Assembly (NCBI GenBank): GCA_963748295.1
Contig: CAVVIH010000002.1
Span: forward strand, 558,001 to 622,000
Direction of reading: 5' to 3'
Length of the DNA: 64,000 nt
Source: CAVVIH01 sp963748295
GTDB taxonomy: Bacteria > Acidobacteriota > Vicinamibacteria > Vicinamibacterales > 2-12-FULL-66-21
Made by a program: the position numbers and the translations under genes. The notes below the pieces were generated by a model. The model was not told the DNA's origin, ran no database searches, and worked only from the letters and a program-made list of their open reading frames with translations. Of the stretch, positions 37,007 through 48,181 are shown in pieces; the first letter of the stretch is position 1, and each line of letters opens with the position of its first letter.

Positions 37007-37610
37007 AGATCTGCGGCGTCCGCCGGCTCGAGGATGCGCTGCTGGCCGCGGAGCTCGGCGCCGACGCGGTCGGGTTCGTGTTCTGGCCGCAGAGTCCGCG
37101 GTTCGTCGATCCATACAGGGCGCGCGCCATCGCAAGCCAGCTGCCGCCGTTTCTGACGACGGTCGGCGTGTTCGTGGACCAGCCGGCGGACTTCGTGAAT
37201 GGGGTGGCAGGCCTGCTGGCGCTCGGTGCGATCCAGTTTCACGGACACGAAGCACCGTCCGATTACGCGCGCAGCTCGCATCGGGTCATCAAGGCGGTCG
37301 CGGTTGGCGATTCGTTCGATCGGGGCGTGATCTCGACGCGGTGCCGTCCCACGTGACCGTCCTGCTGGACGCCCACGACCCGATCAAGCGCGGTGGCACC
37401 GGCAAGCCGATCGACTGGACGGTCGCGGCGGACGCCGCGCGCCGGCGCCGCGTGATCCTCTCGGGCGGCTTGCAGCCGGGGAACGTCCAATCGGCGCTGA
37501 GCGCCGTGCGCCCGTATGCGGTCGATGTGTCATCCGGCGTGGAGTCTTCTCCCGGTGTCAAGGACCCGGACAAGCTGCGCGCGTTCTTTGAAGCGGTGCG
37601 CGAACCATGA
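36991..37610 (+). CDS. trpF: Phosphoribosylanthranilate isomerase, frame break
   Basis: About 206 codons. It isomerises phosphoribosylanthranilate to CdRP. VKICGVRRLEDALLAAELGADA has the catalytic Cys; the C-terminal part has VLLDAHDPIKRGGTGKPIDW (catalytic Asp) and GGLQPGNVQ. The frame changes near 37338 between FDRGV and LDAVPSHV by a net two bases inserted (or one lost). The start ATG overlaps trpC by 16 bases, fixing MRPRVKICGV as N-terminus. The break is probably artefactual, as for trpG and trpD. Confidence 0.92.
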
Positions 37611-38857
37611 CTGTGGAACCTGTGAACCAGAAAATCCCGGTGATTCAGTTCGGCAAGCGCGATCCCGACAGCCGCGGCTATTTCGGCGACTACGGCGGTC
37701 GATTCGTGCCGGAAACGCTCGTCGCGCCGGTGGCCGAGCTCGAGGCCGCTTACATGGCGGCCCGCGCGGACGACAGCTTCCGCGAGACGCTGGCCGAGTT
37801 GTTCCGCCACTACGTCGGCCGTCCGACGCCGCTCTACGAAGCGCGCCGGCTCGGCGCAGCGCTGGGCGGAGCACGGCTGTTCCTGAAGCGCGAGGATCTC
37901 GCCCACACGGGCGCTCACAAGATCAACAACGCGCTCGGCCAGGCACTGCTCGCGAAGCGGATGGGGAAGCGGCGGGTGGTCGCCGAAACCGGCGCGGGGC
38001 AGCATGGTGTCGCGACGGCAACCGCCTGTGCGCTGCTGAATCTCGAGTGCGACGTCTACATGGGCGCCGAGGACATGGAGCGCCAGTCGCTGAACGTCTT
38101 CCGCATGGAGCTGCTGGGCGCCACGGTCCGGCGCGTCGACGCCGGCAGCCGGACCCTGAAGGACGCGATCAACGAAGCGATGCGCGACTGGGTCGCGACC
38201 GTCGCGGACAGCTATTACCTGCTGGGCTCGGTGCTCGGTCCGCATCCCTATCCGTTGATGGTTCGCGAATTCCAATCGGTGATCGGCCGCGAGGCCCGCG
38301 AACAGTGCCATCAGCAAATCGGACGGCTGCCGCATGCCATCGTCGCGTGCGTCGGCGGCGGCAGCAACGCGATGGGCATCTTCGACGCGTTCGTGAACGA
38401 TCGCGACGTCCGCCTGATCGGCGTCGAAGCCGGCGGCCGTTCGATCAGCCCCGGTGCGCACGCTGCCCGCTTTGCCGGCGGCAGCGCCGGCGTGCTGCAG
38501 GGTACGCGGACGTACGTGCTGCAGGACGCCGACGGCAACATCGAGCTGACGCATTCGATTTCCGCAGGCCTCGACTACGCCGCGGTCGGACCCGAGCACG
38601 CGTGGCTCCACGACACCGCGCGCGCGGAGTACGCCTGGATAGACGATGACGCGGCGCTCGAGGCGTTCCGGCGGCTGGCGCGCGAGGAAGGAATCCTGCC
38701 GGCGCTGGAGTCCGCGCACGCCGTGGCCTATGCCTGCCGGCTCGCGCCGCAGATGTCGCGCGATCAAATCGTGCTGGTGAACCTCTCGGGCCGCGGCGAC
38801 AAGGACGTCCTGAGCATTCAGAAGGCGCTCGGCGGAGCGCCACAGGGCTCGCGATGA
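37607..38857 (+). CDS. trpB: Tryptophan synthase beta chain
   Basis: A 416-residue PLP enzyme joining indole and serine. The PLP lysine lies in HTGAHKINNALG, the phosphate loop is GGGSNAMGIF, and the pyridine contact is in NLSGRGDKD. The N-terminal GYFGDYGGRFVPETL is typical of TrpB1 enzymes that work with TrpA. It overlaps trpF and trpA by four bases each. Confidence 0.96.
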   Translation: MTVEPVNQKIPVIQFGKRDPDSRGYFGDYGGRFVPETLVAPVAELEAAYMAARADDSFRETLAELFRHYVGRPTPLYEARRLGAALGGARLFLKREDLAHTGAHKINNALGQALLAKRMGKRRVVAETGAGQHGVATATACALLNLECDVYMGAEDMERQSLNVFRMELLGATVRRVDAGSRTLKDAINEAMRDWVATVADSYYLLGSVLGPHPYPLMVREFQSVIGREAREQCHQQIGRLPHAIVACVGGGSNAMGIFDAFVNDRDVRLIGVEAGGRSISPGAHAARFAGGSAGVLQGTRTYVLQDADGNIELTHSISAGLDYAAVGPEHAWLHDTARAEYAWIDDDAALEAFRRLAREEGILPALESAHAVAYACRLAPQMSRDQIVLVNLSGRGDKDVLSIQKALGGAPQGSR

Positions 38858-39648
38858 CGTCGCGGATGACCGAAACGTTTGCGCGCATCAGAGACGCCGG
38901 CCGTGGCGGTCTCGTCACGTATCTCACGGCCGGCGATCCGGATCGCGACCGATCGGGCGCGCTGCTGCGGGCAGTTGCCGACGGCGGCGCCGACGTGCTC
39001 GAGGTCGGCGTGCCGTTTTCCGATCCGCTCGCCGATGGCCCCGTCATCCAACGCGCCACGGAACGCGCGCTGGCCGGCGGCATGACGCTGGCCGGAACGC
39101 TGGACCTGATCGAGCGTGTGCGACCGCACGTCGCCGCCCCGATCGTGCTGTTCACATACGCGAACCCGGTCCTCCGCATGGGGGTCGAGGCGTTCGCGAG
39201 GCGGGCCGCTCATGCCGGCGTCGATGGCGTGCTGATTCTCGATTACCCGGTGGAGGAGGCCGGTCCGATGCGCGAGGCGATCCTCGATGCCGGGATGGAT
39301 CCGATCTTCCTGATCAGCCCGACCACCACCGACGCGCGCATCCGCCGATCTGCGGAGCTCGGGCGGGGGTTTCTCTACTTGATTTCGCGCCTCGGGGTCA
39401 CCGGCGTCCGCAACCAGCTCGCCGCCGATGCGGCGTCGCTGACGACGCGCGTTCGCGCGTGCACTGACATGCCGACGGCGCTGGGGTTCGGCATCGCCAC
39501 GCCCGATCACGTGGCCGAGGCCTGCCGCAGCGCCGACGCGGCGGTCGTCGGCAGCGCGCTGGTCAACTTCGTGGCGGAACACGCGGGCGCCGCCGACCTC
39601 TGCGAGCGCACCTCGGAGTATGTCCGGTGGCTGAAGAGCAGGTTGTAA
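38854..39648 (+). CDS. trpA: Tryptophan synthase alpha chain
   Basis: A 264-residue TIM barrel that releases indole into the tunnel to TrpB. The catalytic Glu is in LEVGVPFSDPLADGP and the catalytic Asp in ILDYPVEEA; the phosphate site is GFGIATPDHV. The stop lies inside the start of the chorismate mutase gene, which overlaps it by 22 bases. Confidence 0.95.
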   Translation: MTSRMTETFARIRDAGRGGLVTYLTAGDPDRDRSGALLRAVADGGADVLEVGVPFSDPLADGPVIQRATERALAGGMTLAGTLDLIERVRPHVAAPIVLFTYANPVLRMGVEAFARRAAHAGVDGVLILDYPVEEAGPMREAILDAGMDPIFLISPTTTDARIRRSAELGRGFLYLISRLGVTGVRNQLAADAASLTTRVRACTDMPTALGFGIATPDHVAEACRSADAAVVGSALVNFVAEHAGAADLCERTSEYVRWLKSRL

Positions 39649-39926
39649 TACAGCTCGAGGCGCTGCGGCGCCGGATCGATGCGCTCGACGAGGAGCTCGT
39701 GCGCCTGCTCAGCGCGCGCGCCGCGTGCGCGCTCGAGATCGGCCGCGTCAAGAAACAGGCGGGCATGGACGTCTACCAGCCCGCCCGCGAGGCCGAAGTG
39801 CTCGCGCACGTGCAGAACGTCAACGGCGGCCCGCTCGATCACGGCGCCATCCGCCGCCTGTTCGAACGCGTCATCGACGAGGCGCGGCGGCTTGAACGGA
39901 TTGCGGATGGGCATGGGGATGAATAA
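39627..39926 (+). CDS. aroQ: Chorismate mutase (AroQ type)
   Basis: A 99-residue all-helical mutase converting chorismate to prephenate for Phe and Tyr. The AroQ pattern is visible: LRRRIDALDEELVRLLSARAA in two parts, EIGRVKKQAG (active-site Lys) and RLFERVIDEARRLE. It is a stand-alone domain. GTG start inside trpA. Placed between the Trp genes and DAHP synthase, it may form a complex with the latter, as in other bacteria; this is inference. Confidence 0.9.
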   Translation: MAEEQVVIQLEALRRRIDALDEELVRLLSARAACALEIGRVKKQAGMDVYQPAREAEVLAHVQNVNGGPLDHGAIRRLFERVIDEARRLERIADGHGDE

Positions 39927-39927
39927 C

Positions 39928-40083
39928 GTCACGTGCGACGTGCTGCGTGCTACGTGCGACGTGCAACTTGTCACGTGCGACGAACTACGTGCTGATCCAC
40001 GGGCGTCACTAGGCGCGTGGCACGCAGCACGTCGCACGGGACAGCTCGCACGTCGCACGTAAGCACGTAGCACGTCGCACGTA
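39928..40083 (+). repeat. Intergenic word-repeat array, family III (ACGTGCGACGTGC)
   Basis: About 156 bases. The left half has CACGTGCGACGTGCTGCGTG words; the right half, after a short centre (GGGCGTCACTAGG), has GCACGTCGCACG words, giving two inverted arms. It lies inside the aromatic operon, between chorismate mutase and DAHP synthase, where a hairpin could lower downstream expression or protect the upstream mRNA. Confidence 0.82.
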
Positions 40084-40102
40084 TTAAGATGGGAGCAAAG
40101 TC

Positions 40103-41152
40103 ATGGTCGTGGTAATGAAGGAGCTGGCCAACGACGAGCAGGTCCAGCGTGTGATTGCACAGCTCGTCGAGATGGGGTTCGACGTGCACCGCTCGACCGG
40201 GGCGCTGCGCACCGTGATCGGCGCCGTCGGCGGCAACCGCGCGTTCGATCCGCGGTTGGTCGAGGTGCTCGACGGCGTTCAGGAGGTGCTGCGCATCACC
40301 GAGCCGTACAAGCTCGCCAGCCGCACCTTCAGGCCGCACAACACCGTCGTGACGATCGGCGACGTTCGAATAGGCGGCGACGAGGTCGTCGTCATGGCAG
40401 GCCCCTGCTCGGCGGAGACCGAAGAACAGGTCGAGGCGAGCGCGGCGGCGGTGAAGAACGCGGGCGCGAAGGTGTTCCGCGGCGGCGCCTTCAAGCCGCG
40501 AAGCTCCCCTTACAGCTTCCAGGGTCTCGGCGAGGAAGGCCTGCGGCTCCTGCGATCGGCCGCCGACCGCCACAACTTGAAGCTCGTGTCGGAAGTGATG
40601 GACGTCAGCCAGATCGATGTGGTGGAACGGTACTCGCACATCCTGCAGGTCGGCGCCCGCAACATGCAGAACTTCACGCTGCTGCGCGAGCTGGGCCGCA
40701 CTCGAACGCCGGTGCTCCTCAAGCGCGGGATCTCCGCCACGATCGAGGAGTGGCTCCTCTCGGCGGAGTACATCCTCTCGGGCGGCAACATGAGCGTGAT
40801 GCTGTGCGAGCGCGGCATCCGCACGTTCGAAAGCTACACGCGCAACACGCTCGACATCTCCGCCATCCCCGTCGTCCAGCAGTTGAGCCATCTGCCGGTG
40901 CTCGTCGATCCGAGCCACGGCACCGGACGACGCGACAAGGTGACGCCGATGGCGCGCGCGGCGGTGGCCGCCGGCGCCGACGGCCTCATCATCGAGGTGC
41001 ACCACGATCCCGATCACGCGCTCAGCGATGGCGCCCAGTCGCTGTTCCCGAGCCAGTTCGATCGCTTGATGGCGGAGCTGCGGATCATCGCCCCGGCGAT
41101 CGGCCGGAGCATCTGCCTCGAACCGGTCGCGCGGCGGGGCTGGGGTGTCTAG
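40103..41152 (+). CDS. aroF: 3-deoxy-7-phosphoheptulonate (DAHP) synthase with N-terminal ACT-like domain
   Basis: A 349-residue type I-beta enzyme, first step of the shikimate pathway, joining PEP and erythrose 4-phosphate. Residues 1-70 resemble the ferredoxin-like/ACT regulatory domain of Thermotoga and related enzymes (VIAQLVEMGFDVHRSTG), which senses Tyr or Phe there. The catalytic barrel has VVMAGPCSAE, FRGGAFKPRSSPYSFQG, LLKRG and VDPSHGTGRRD. A good ribosome site (GGGAG) lies before the ATG. Confidence 0.94.
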   Translation: MVVVMKELANDEQVQRVIAQLVEMGFDVHRSTGALRTVIGAVGGNRAFDPRLVEVLDGVQEVLRITEPYKLASRTFRPHNTVVTIGDVRIGGDEVVVMAGPCSAETEEQVEASAAAVKNAGAKVFRGGAFKPRSSPYSFQGLGEEGLRLLRSAADRHNLKLVSEVMDVSQIDVVERYSHILQVGARNMQNFTLLRELGRTRTPVLLKRGISATIEEWLLSAEYILSGGNMSVMLCERGIRTFESYTRNTLDISAIPVVQQLSHLPVLVDPSHGTGRRDKVTPMARAAVAAGADGLIIEVHHDPDHALSDGAQSLFPSQFDRLMAELRIIAPAIGRSICLEPVARRGWGV

Positions 41153-41158
41153 CCGCCC

Positions 41159-42045
41159 GTGGCACATCCGCTGCCGGTCATAAACGCGTCGTCGAGCGCC
41201 GAGCCGCCGCCGTTCGAGCGGATTGCCATCGTCGGCTTCGGCCTGATCGGCGCGTCGCTGGCGATGGCCATCCGGCGCCGCTGGCAGGGCGGCCTGATCC
41301 TGGCGGTCGACCGCAAGCACGTGCTCGAAGCGGCGATGCGCGAGCATGCGGCCGATGTCGGCGCCGACGACCTCGGCATGGTCGCGGAGGCCGACCTGAT
41401 CGTGCTCGCCGCGCCGGTGCGGCAGAACCTCGAAGTGCTCGAACGACTCCCCGACTTCATCAGCAGGCCGGCGATCGTTACCGATGTCAGCAGCACGAAG
41501 CGCGAGATCATTCGCAAGGCGCAGGCCCTGCCCGCGCATCTGAGCTTCGCCGGCGGCCATCCGCTCGCCGGATCGGCTGCCGGAGGCATCGCGGCAGCGC
41601 GTCCCGATCTCTTCACCGGCCGTCCCTGGATTCTCACGACGCCCGCGCCGGCGGCGACGCTGGACAGCCTCGAGGCGTTCGTGTCCGCGCTCGGCGCCGT
41701 GCCGCTGCGAATGGACGCCGACGCGCACGACACGCTGCTCGCATACCTCAGTCACCTTCCCCAGCTCACCGTCAGCGCGCTCATGCACATCGTCGGCGAA
41801 CGCGTCCAGGAAGAAGGACTGGCGCTCTCGGGCCGGGGGCTTCGCGACACGACGCGTCTCGCGATGAGCCCGCCAGGAATCTGGCAGGACGTCGCCGCGA
41901 CGAATTCCGCGGCGATCGCCAGGGCGCTCGACGATCTGATTTCGGTGCTGACCCGTCTGCGCGACGACCTCACCGCCGGCGAGACGCTCGAACAGGTCTT
42001 CGAGTCCGCCGCCCGGTGGAAGACGACCCTCGAAGGCTCCGAACA

Positions 42046-42049
<4 letters not shown>
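41159..42049 (+). CDS. tyrA: Prephenate dehydrogenase
   Basis: A 296-residue NAD-dependent enzyme converting prephenate to 4-hydroxyphenylpyruvate for Tyr. The Rossmann loop IVGFGLIGASLA is near residue 24. The substrate motifs are FAGGHPLAGSAAGG (catalytic His) and AYLSHLPQLTVSA. No ACT or mutase domain is attached. GTG start six bases after the DAHP synthase stop. Confidence 0.94.
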
Positions 42050-44007
<1,958 letters not shown>

Positions 44008-44013
44008 TCGGTC

Positions 44014-44073
44014 GTAGCGCAGGCCTTCAGGCCTGCATCGGCCGCGCGAGGCAGCCCTGAAGGGCTGCGCTAC
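44014..44073 (+). repeat. REP-like palindrome (23-bp arms)
   Basis: GTAGCGCAGGCCTTCAGGCC at 44014 onward and its near-complement ending GGGCTGCGCTAC at 44073. The arms are 23 bases with two mismatches and the loop is 14 bases. Palindromes of this GTAGCGCAGG...CTGCGCTAC type are scattered in many bacterial genomes. It sits between the synthetase and the thiolase. Confidence 0.75.
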
Positions 44074-44091
44074 GGATCACGGGAGCACAGA

Positions 44092-45264
44092 ATGTCACTG
44101 ATTCTGAGCGCCTGTCGAACGCCGATCGGCGCGTTCGGCGGCGCATTGAAAGATCTTTCGGCCGCCGACCTCGGCGCCATCGTCATCCGGGAAGCCATTC
44201 GCAGGGCGGACGTGAATCCCGCCGACATCGGCGACGTCATCATGGGCTGCGTGCTGCAGGCTGGCGCCGGCATGAACGTCGCGCGTCAGGCATCGCTGAA
44301 AGCGGGCCTGCCGGTTGAAGTGCCGGCGGAAACCGTCAACCGTGTGTGCGGCTCCGGGCTTCAGGCCGTCGTGCACGCGGTGGAGGCGGTCAAGGCCGGC
44401 TACGTCGACCTCGTGATCGCCGGCGGGACCGAGTCGATGAGCAACGCGCCCTATCTGCTGAAGGGCGCGCGCTGGGGCTATCGCATGGGCAACGCCGAGG
44501 CGGTCGACTCGATGCTGCACGAAGGCCTGACCTGCGCGATCAAGGGCTGCCACATGGGCAACACCGCGGAAGAGATCGTCTCGCGCTACGGCATCTCGCG
44601 ACAGGATCAGGACGCCTTCGCCGCCGAAAGCCAGCGCCGCGCTGAAGAAGCGGTAAAGGCCGGCCGCTTCGACAAGGAAATCGTTCCCGTCGACGTGCCG
44701 CAGAAGAAAGGCGCGCCGCTGAAGGTGACGCGCGATGAGTACCCGCGCGCGGGCACGACGGTCGAAAAGCTTGCGGCGCTCAGGCCGGCGTTCGCGAAGG
44801 ACGGTTCGGTGACCGCAGGCAACTCCTCGGGCGTCAACGACGGCGCCGCCGCGCTCGTCGTCTCCACCGAGCAGAAGGCACGCGAGCTCGGACGCCGGCC
44901 GGTGGCGAAGGTGCTCGCGTACTGCACGACCGGCATCGATCCGATGATCATGGGGATGGGACCGGTGCAGGCGATGCGCAAGGCCGCGGACCGCGCCGGG
45001 GTCAAGCTCAACGCGCTGGACACGATCGAGCTGAACGAAGCGTTCGCGGCGCAGTCGGTCGCCGTCGTGCGCGAGCTCGGCCTGGATCCCGCGAAGGTGA
45101 ACGTCCACGGCGGCGCGATCGCGCTCGGGCACCCGATCGGCGCCAGCGGCGCCCGCGTGCTCACGACGCTCATCCACACGCTGCAGGCGCGCGGCGGCGG
45201 ACGCGGCGCCGCGTCGCTCTGCGTCGGCGGAGGCATGGGCACCGCGATGATCGTCGAGGTGTAA
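44092..45264 (+). CDS. Acetyl-CoA C-acetyltransferase (thiolase)
   Basis: A 390-residue thiolase joining two acetyl-CoA or cleaving acetoacetyl-CoA. The acyl-accepting Cys is in NRVCGSGLQAV; the C-terminal motifs are ELNEAFAAQ, GHPIGASGAR (His) and CVGGGMGTAM (second Cys). A clear ribosome site (GGGAG) precedes the ATG. With the upstream acetoacetyl-CoA synthetase it would turn acetoacetate into two acetyl-CoA. Confidence 0.95.
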   Translation: MSLILSACRTPIGAFGGALKDLSAADLGAIVIREAIRRADVNPADIGDVIMGCVLQAGAGMNVARQASLKAGLPVEVPAETVNRVCGSGLQAVVHAVEAVKAGYVDLVIAGGTESMSNAPYLLKGARWGYRMGNAEAVDSMLHEGLTCAIKGCHMGNTAEEIVSRYGISRQDQDAFAAESQRRAEEAVKAGRFDKEIVPVDVPQKKGAPLKVTRDEYPRAGTTVEKLAALRPAFAKDGSVTAGNSSGVNDGAAALVVSTEQKARELGRRPVAKVLAYCTTGIDPMIMGMGPVQAMRKAADRAGVKLNALDTIELNEAFAAQSVAVVRELGLDPAKVNVHGGAIALGHPIGASGARVLTTLIHTLQARGGGRGAASLCVGGGMGTAMIVEV

Positions 45265-45288
45265 TGGGTATTGCTACAACCGCCATTG

Positions 45289-45428
45289 TTCACAGGAGAT
45301 CAGAAGATCACGAGACGGATTTGCAGGAGATCAGGAGATCAGGAGCCAGTGTTTCTTGAATTCAGTTTCTCCTGTCCTTTTGATCTCCTGTAAAACCAAC
45401 CGTCTCCTGATCTCCTGATCTCTTGTAA
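45289..45428 (+). repeat. Intergenic word-repeat array, family IV (GGAGATCAGGAGATCAGG)
   Basis: Left arm (45293-45345) has AGGAGATCAGGAGATC words; right arm (45366-45426) has GATCTCCTGATCTCC words. About 140 bases between thiolase and the JAMM peptidase gene. Its GC content is much lower than that of the genes around it. Confidence 0.85.
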
Positions 45429-45434
45429 GAATAA

Positions 45435-45881
45435 TTGCCAGAATTGTCAGTGATTGTGGTGATTCAGCAGTCGGCGATCGACGCAATCGTTGCCCACGCG
45501 CAGGAATCTGCGCCGGACGAGTGCTGCGGCCTGCTCGTCGGCGCGGGCGATCGCATCGACGAAGCGGTTCGCGCGCGGAACCTCGAGCGCGGGCCGACGC
45601 GCTACCGGATCGATCCTCGCGATCACATCGCGCTGATGAAGCGGCTGCGGGGCAGCGATCGCGACGTGATCGGCGCCTACCACTCGCACCCCCGGTCGGG
45701 CGCGGCGCCGTCGGCGTCGGACGTCGCCGAGGCCTTCTATCCTGATTTCGTGTATTTGATCGTGTCGCTGATGACCGCCAATCGGCCCGAATGCCGTGCA
45801 TGGCGGATTCGCGACGGCGCGGCCGAAGAGATCGCGTTACTGCGTGAGCCCGTCTCCCAGGCCGCCGCGGACCCTGAGTGA
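45435..45881 (+). CDS. JAMM/M67-family zinc metallopeptidase
   Basis: About 143-148 residues. The JAMM zinc motif reads AYHSHPRSGAAPSASD (two His and the Asp), with the upstream catalytic Glu in DECCGLLVG. Family members cut isopeptide-like or Cys-adduct bonds, for example in removing Cys from sulfur-carrier proteins (Mec+). No sulfur carrier or cysteine synthase gene is adjacent, so the substrate is unknown. The start could be TTG 45435 or a GTG at 45450. The 3' end overlaps the next minus-strand gene by 45 bases. Confidence 0.87.
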   Translation: MPELSVIVVIQQSAIDAIVAHAQESAPDECCGLLVGAGDRIDEAVRARNLERGPTRYRIDPRDHIALMKRLRGSDRDVIGAYHSHPRSGAAPSASDVAEAFYPDFVYLIVSLMTANRPECRAWRIRDGAAEEIALLREPVSQAAADPE

Positions 45882-46304
45882 CGTCCTGCCGCCGCCGACG
45901 ACCTTGTCCTTCTGCTTCAGGTTGAAGCGAATCGTGTAATCGCCCGGGAACCTGAAGATCTGCTCGCGAACGTAGCGCCGCTTGATCTCGCTCTTGCCGG
46001 GCTCGTAGGGGTCGCATTCGAGGCGCTGTTCCGACTTGTTGCCGTCGCCCTTGCCGTCGAGCGAGACGATGTCCCATTCGACCGTCGCGCAATAGAACTC
46101 GGCGTAATCGTCGGAGCCGCCTTTCAGATCAACGGTCACGACCACGCGCATCGGCGCGAAGCCCATGGCGGGATTCGCCTTGACTGAAATAGACGGCCTG
46201 CCGTTCTTGTCTTCAGCGCCGGAAGGGGAGGCCGCGATCGAGATCAGGGCGGCCGTGAACAGCGCGGGCAGCCAGAGACGAAGAGTAGCGGTTCGGGCTC
46301 TCAT
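45837..46304 (-). CDS. Secreted Ig/PKD-like protein of unknown function
   Basis: A 155-residue protein with a signal peptide (LRLWLPALFTAALISIAA, cut near SGAED). The mature part looks like a single beta-sandwich: GFAPMRVVVTVDLKGG, FYCATVEWDIVSLDG, FRFPGDYTIRFNLKQKD. The pattern resembles PKD-type domains. Two Cys residues (YCAT and LECDP) could form a disulfide. It is divergent from pepA with 73 bases between. No specific role can be assigned. Confidence 0.75.
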   Translation of the reverse strand: MRARTATLRLWLPALFTAALISIAASPSGAEDKNGRPSISVKANPAMGFAPMRVVVTVDLKGGSDDYAEFYCATVEWDIVSLDGKGDGNKSEQRLECDPYEPGKSEIKRRYVREQIFRFPGDYTIRFNLKQKDKVVGGGRTSLRVRGGLGDGLTQ

Positions 46305-46377
46305 GACGCACGCTCCCGGAGGGATGGGCTGGGATGCTGAGGTCATTCTAGCAGGTCTGACCTTATAATCGCCGGAT

Positions 46378-47892
46378 ATGCCGCCTGCAGTCGTGCCTGG
46401 ATTGATCTTTCGCGCGTCCCAACCCTCCGACGTCGACACCGATCTCCTCGTCATGCCGGTCTTCGAAGGCGAGGACATCGCCGCGGCGATGCCCGACCTC
46501 GCGGCAGCCGCGGGAAGCATCCTGGCGCAGGCGCTGCGGACGCGGGAGATACAGGGACGCCCCTACGAGCTCTTCCTGTGCCCGCTGAACCGGCCGTGGC
46601 GCGCGGCCCGCGTCGCGTTGATCGGCGCAGGCCCGGCGAAAGACTTCGACACCGAGCGGCTGCGCCGCATCGCGGCCGCGGCAAGCCTGGCGGCGCGGCA
46701 GCGGAGAGTGCCGCGCATCGCGTTCTTCCATCGCGGGAACCTCGAGGCCGGCGTTGCGGTGCAGGCGATCACCGAAGGCCTGGTGCTGGCGACGTTCAGC
46801 GGCGACGCTTACAAAAGCGGCGAGCGTAATCTCCACGTGCCCGAGCAGACGCTCGTCGTCGTTCCGCCCGGCGCCGGAGACATCGCGGCGCTCGAGCGTG
46901 CCGTCGAGCGCGGCCGGATCCTGGGAGAGTCGTCCAACCTTTCGAAGCAGCTCTGCAACGAGCCCTCGAACGTCCTGACCCCGTCGGCCTTTGCCGAGCG
47001 CGCGGCCGCAATCGGGCGCGAGGCGGGCCTGAAAGTGGAGATCCTGGACGAGGACGATATCGCGCGCCTCAAGATGGGGCTGCTTCTCGGCGTCGCGCGC
47101 GGCAGCGTCGAACCGCCGCGGATGATCGTGCTGAGGCACGAACCGCCGGGCGCGCCCGCGTCACCTGTGCTGGGCCTCGTCGGGAAAGGCGTGACCTTCG
47201 ACACCGGCGGCATCTCGATCAAACCGGCCGACGGCATGGAACGGATGAAGGACGACATGTCGGGAGGCGCCGCCGTGATCTGCGCGCTGCGCGCGGCCGC
47301 GATGCTCCAGGCGCCGATCCGCGTCGTCGGCATCGTGCCCGCGACCGAGAACATGCCGGGCGGCAGCGCGATCAAGCCTGGCGACGTGCTGACCGGCGCG
47401 AGCGGGAAGACCGTCGAAGTGCTGAACACGGACGCCGAGGGCCGGCTGATTCTGGGGGACGGCCTCTGGTATGCGCAGCAGCTCGGCGCCACGCATCTCG
47501 TCGACGTCGCCACGCTCACCGGCGCATGCGTCGTCGCCCTCGGCCGCGCCGCATCGGGCCTCTTCGGTCAACCTGACGAGTGGGTCGATCTCGTGCGCCG
47601 GACCGGGTCGAAGGCGGGCGATCGCCTCTGGCCGATGCCGCTTTACGACGAGTATGCGGAGCAGTTGAAGAGCGAGATCGCCGACATGGTCAACACCGGC
47701 GGACGTCCTGCGGGCTCGTGCACGGCGGCGATGTTCCTGAAGGAGTTCGCCGGCGGCCTGCCGTGGGTGCACCTGGACATCGCCGGCACGGCATGGGCGG
47801 ACGAGGCGAAGCCATGGCAGGCGAAAGGGGCGACCGGCGTCGCCGTGCGGACCCTCGTCGAGCTGGCCTTCACGAGCTCGGAGTGGAAGTAG
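46378..47892 (+). CDS. pepA: Leucyl aminopeptidase (M17)
   Basis: A 504-residue cytosolic two-zinc aminopeptidase. The M17 signature NTDAEGRL is present, with GKGVTFDTGGISIKPADGM (metal Lys and Asp) and DDMSGGAAV; the mobile N-terminal domain covers about 1-170. It removes N-terminal residues in peptide turnover. E. coli PepA also binds DNA, but that cannot be read here. Confidence 0.95.
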   Translation: MPPAVVPGLIFRASQPSDVDTDLLVMPVFEGEDIAAAMPDLAAAAGSILAQALRTREIQGRPYELFLCPLNRPWRAARVALIGAGPAKDFDTERLRRIAAAASLAARQRRVPRIAFFHRGNLEAGVAVQAITEGLVLATFSGDAYKSGERNLHVPEQTLVVVPPGAGDIAALERAVERGRILGESSNLSKQLCNEPSNVLTPSAFAERAAAIGREAGLKVEILDEDDIARLKMGLLLGVARGSVEPPRMIVLRHEPPGAPASPVLGLVGKGVTFDTGGISIKPADGMERMKDDMSGGAAVICALRAAAMLQAPIRVVGIVPATENMPGGSAIKPGDVLTGASGKTVEVLNTDAEGRLILGDGLWYAQQLGATHLVDVATLTGACVVALGRAASGLFGQPDEWVDLVRRTGSKAGDRLWPMPLYDEYAEQLKSEIADMVNTGGRPAGSCTAAMFLKEFAGGLPWVHLDIAGTAWADEAKPWQAKGATGVAVRTLVELAFTSSEWK

Positions 47893-47936
47893 GGAACTAA
47901 ACGGGCGCGGAGAGGGTCCAACACTAAAGAGCTGAG

Positions 47937-48179
47937 ATGCTGCAGCCGGCCAATCCCATCATGGTTCGAGTGATCGAAGAGCCCGTCCAGACGACGACTC
48001 TGTCGGACGTGCTGATCGGCTCGCTCGGGCTCACCGGCGCGATGCTGCTGGCCGCCGCCGTGCTCGGCGCGCTCCTCGGCGGCATCCTGATCGGCATCAA
48101 GCTCCTGCGCGCACGCTACAACCTCGAGCCGGTGCCCGATTCAGAGGCGCTGCGGGTCACGCCGGGGAATACGACCTAG
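47937..48179 (+). CDS. Small single-pass membrane protein
   Basis: An 80-residue protein with one long hydrophobic helix (about 29-56: LGLTGAMLLAAAVLGALL then GGILIGI), a short acidic N-terminus and a basic stretch after the helix (KLLRARYN). This charge pattern puts the C-terminus in the cytoplasm. No family is recognised. It starts 44 bases after pepA on the same strand, so it may be co-transcribed. Confidence 0.7.
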   Translation: MLQPANPIMVRVIEEPVQTTTLSDVLIGSLGLTGAMLLAAAVLGALLGGILIGIKLLRARYNLEPVPDSEALRVTPGNTT

Positions 48180-48181
48180 CT

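Noticed and set aside
39928..40083. CRISPR array or tandem-repeat locus
   Set aside because: The words are 7-13 bases, imperfect, without spacers of even length, and form facing arms; no cas genes are nearby. The same applies to the other word arrays.
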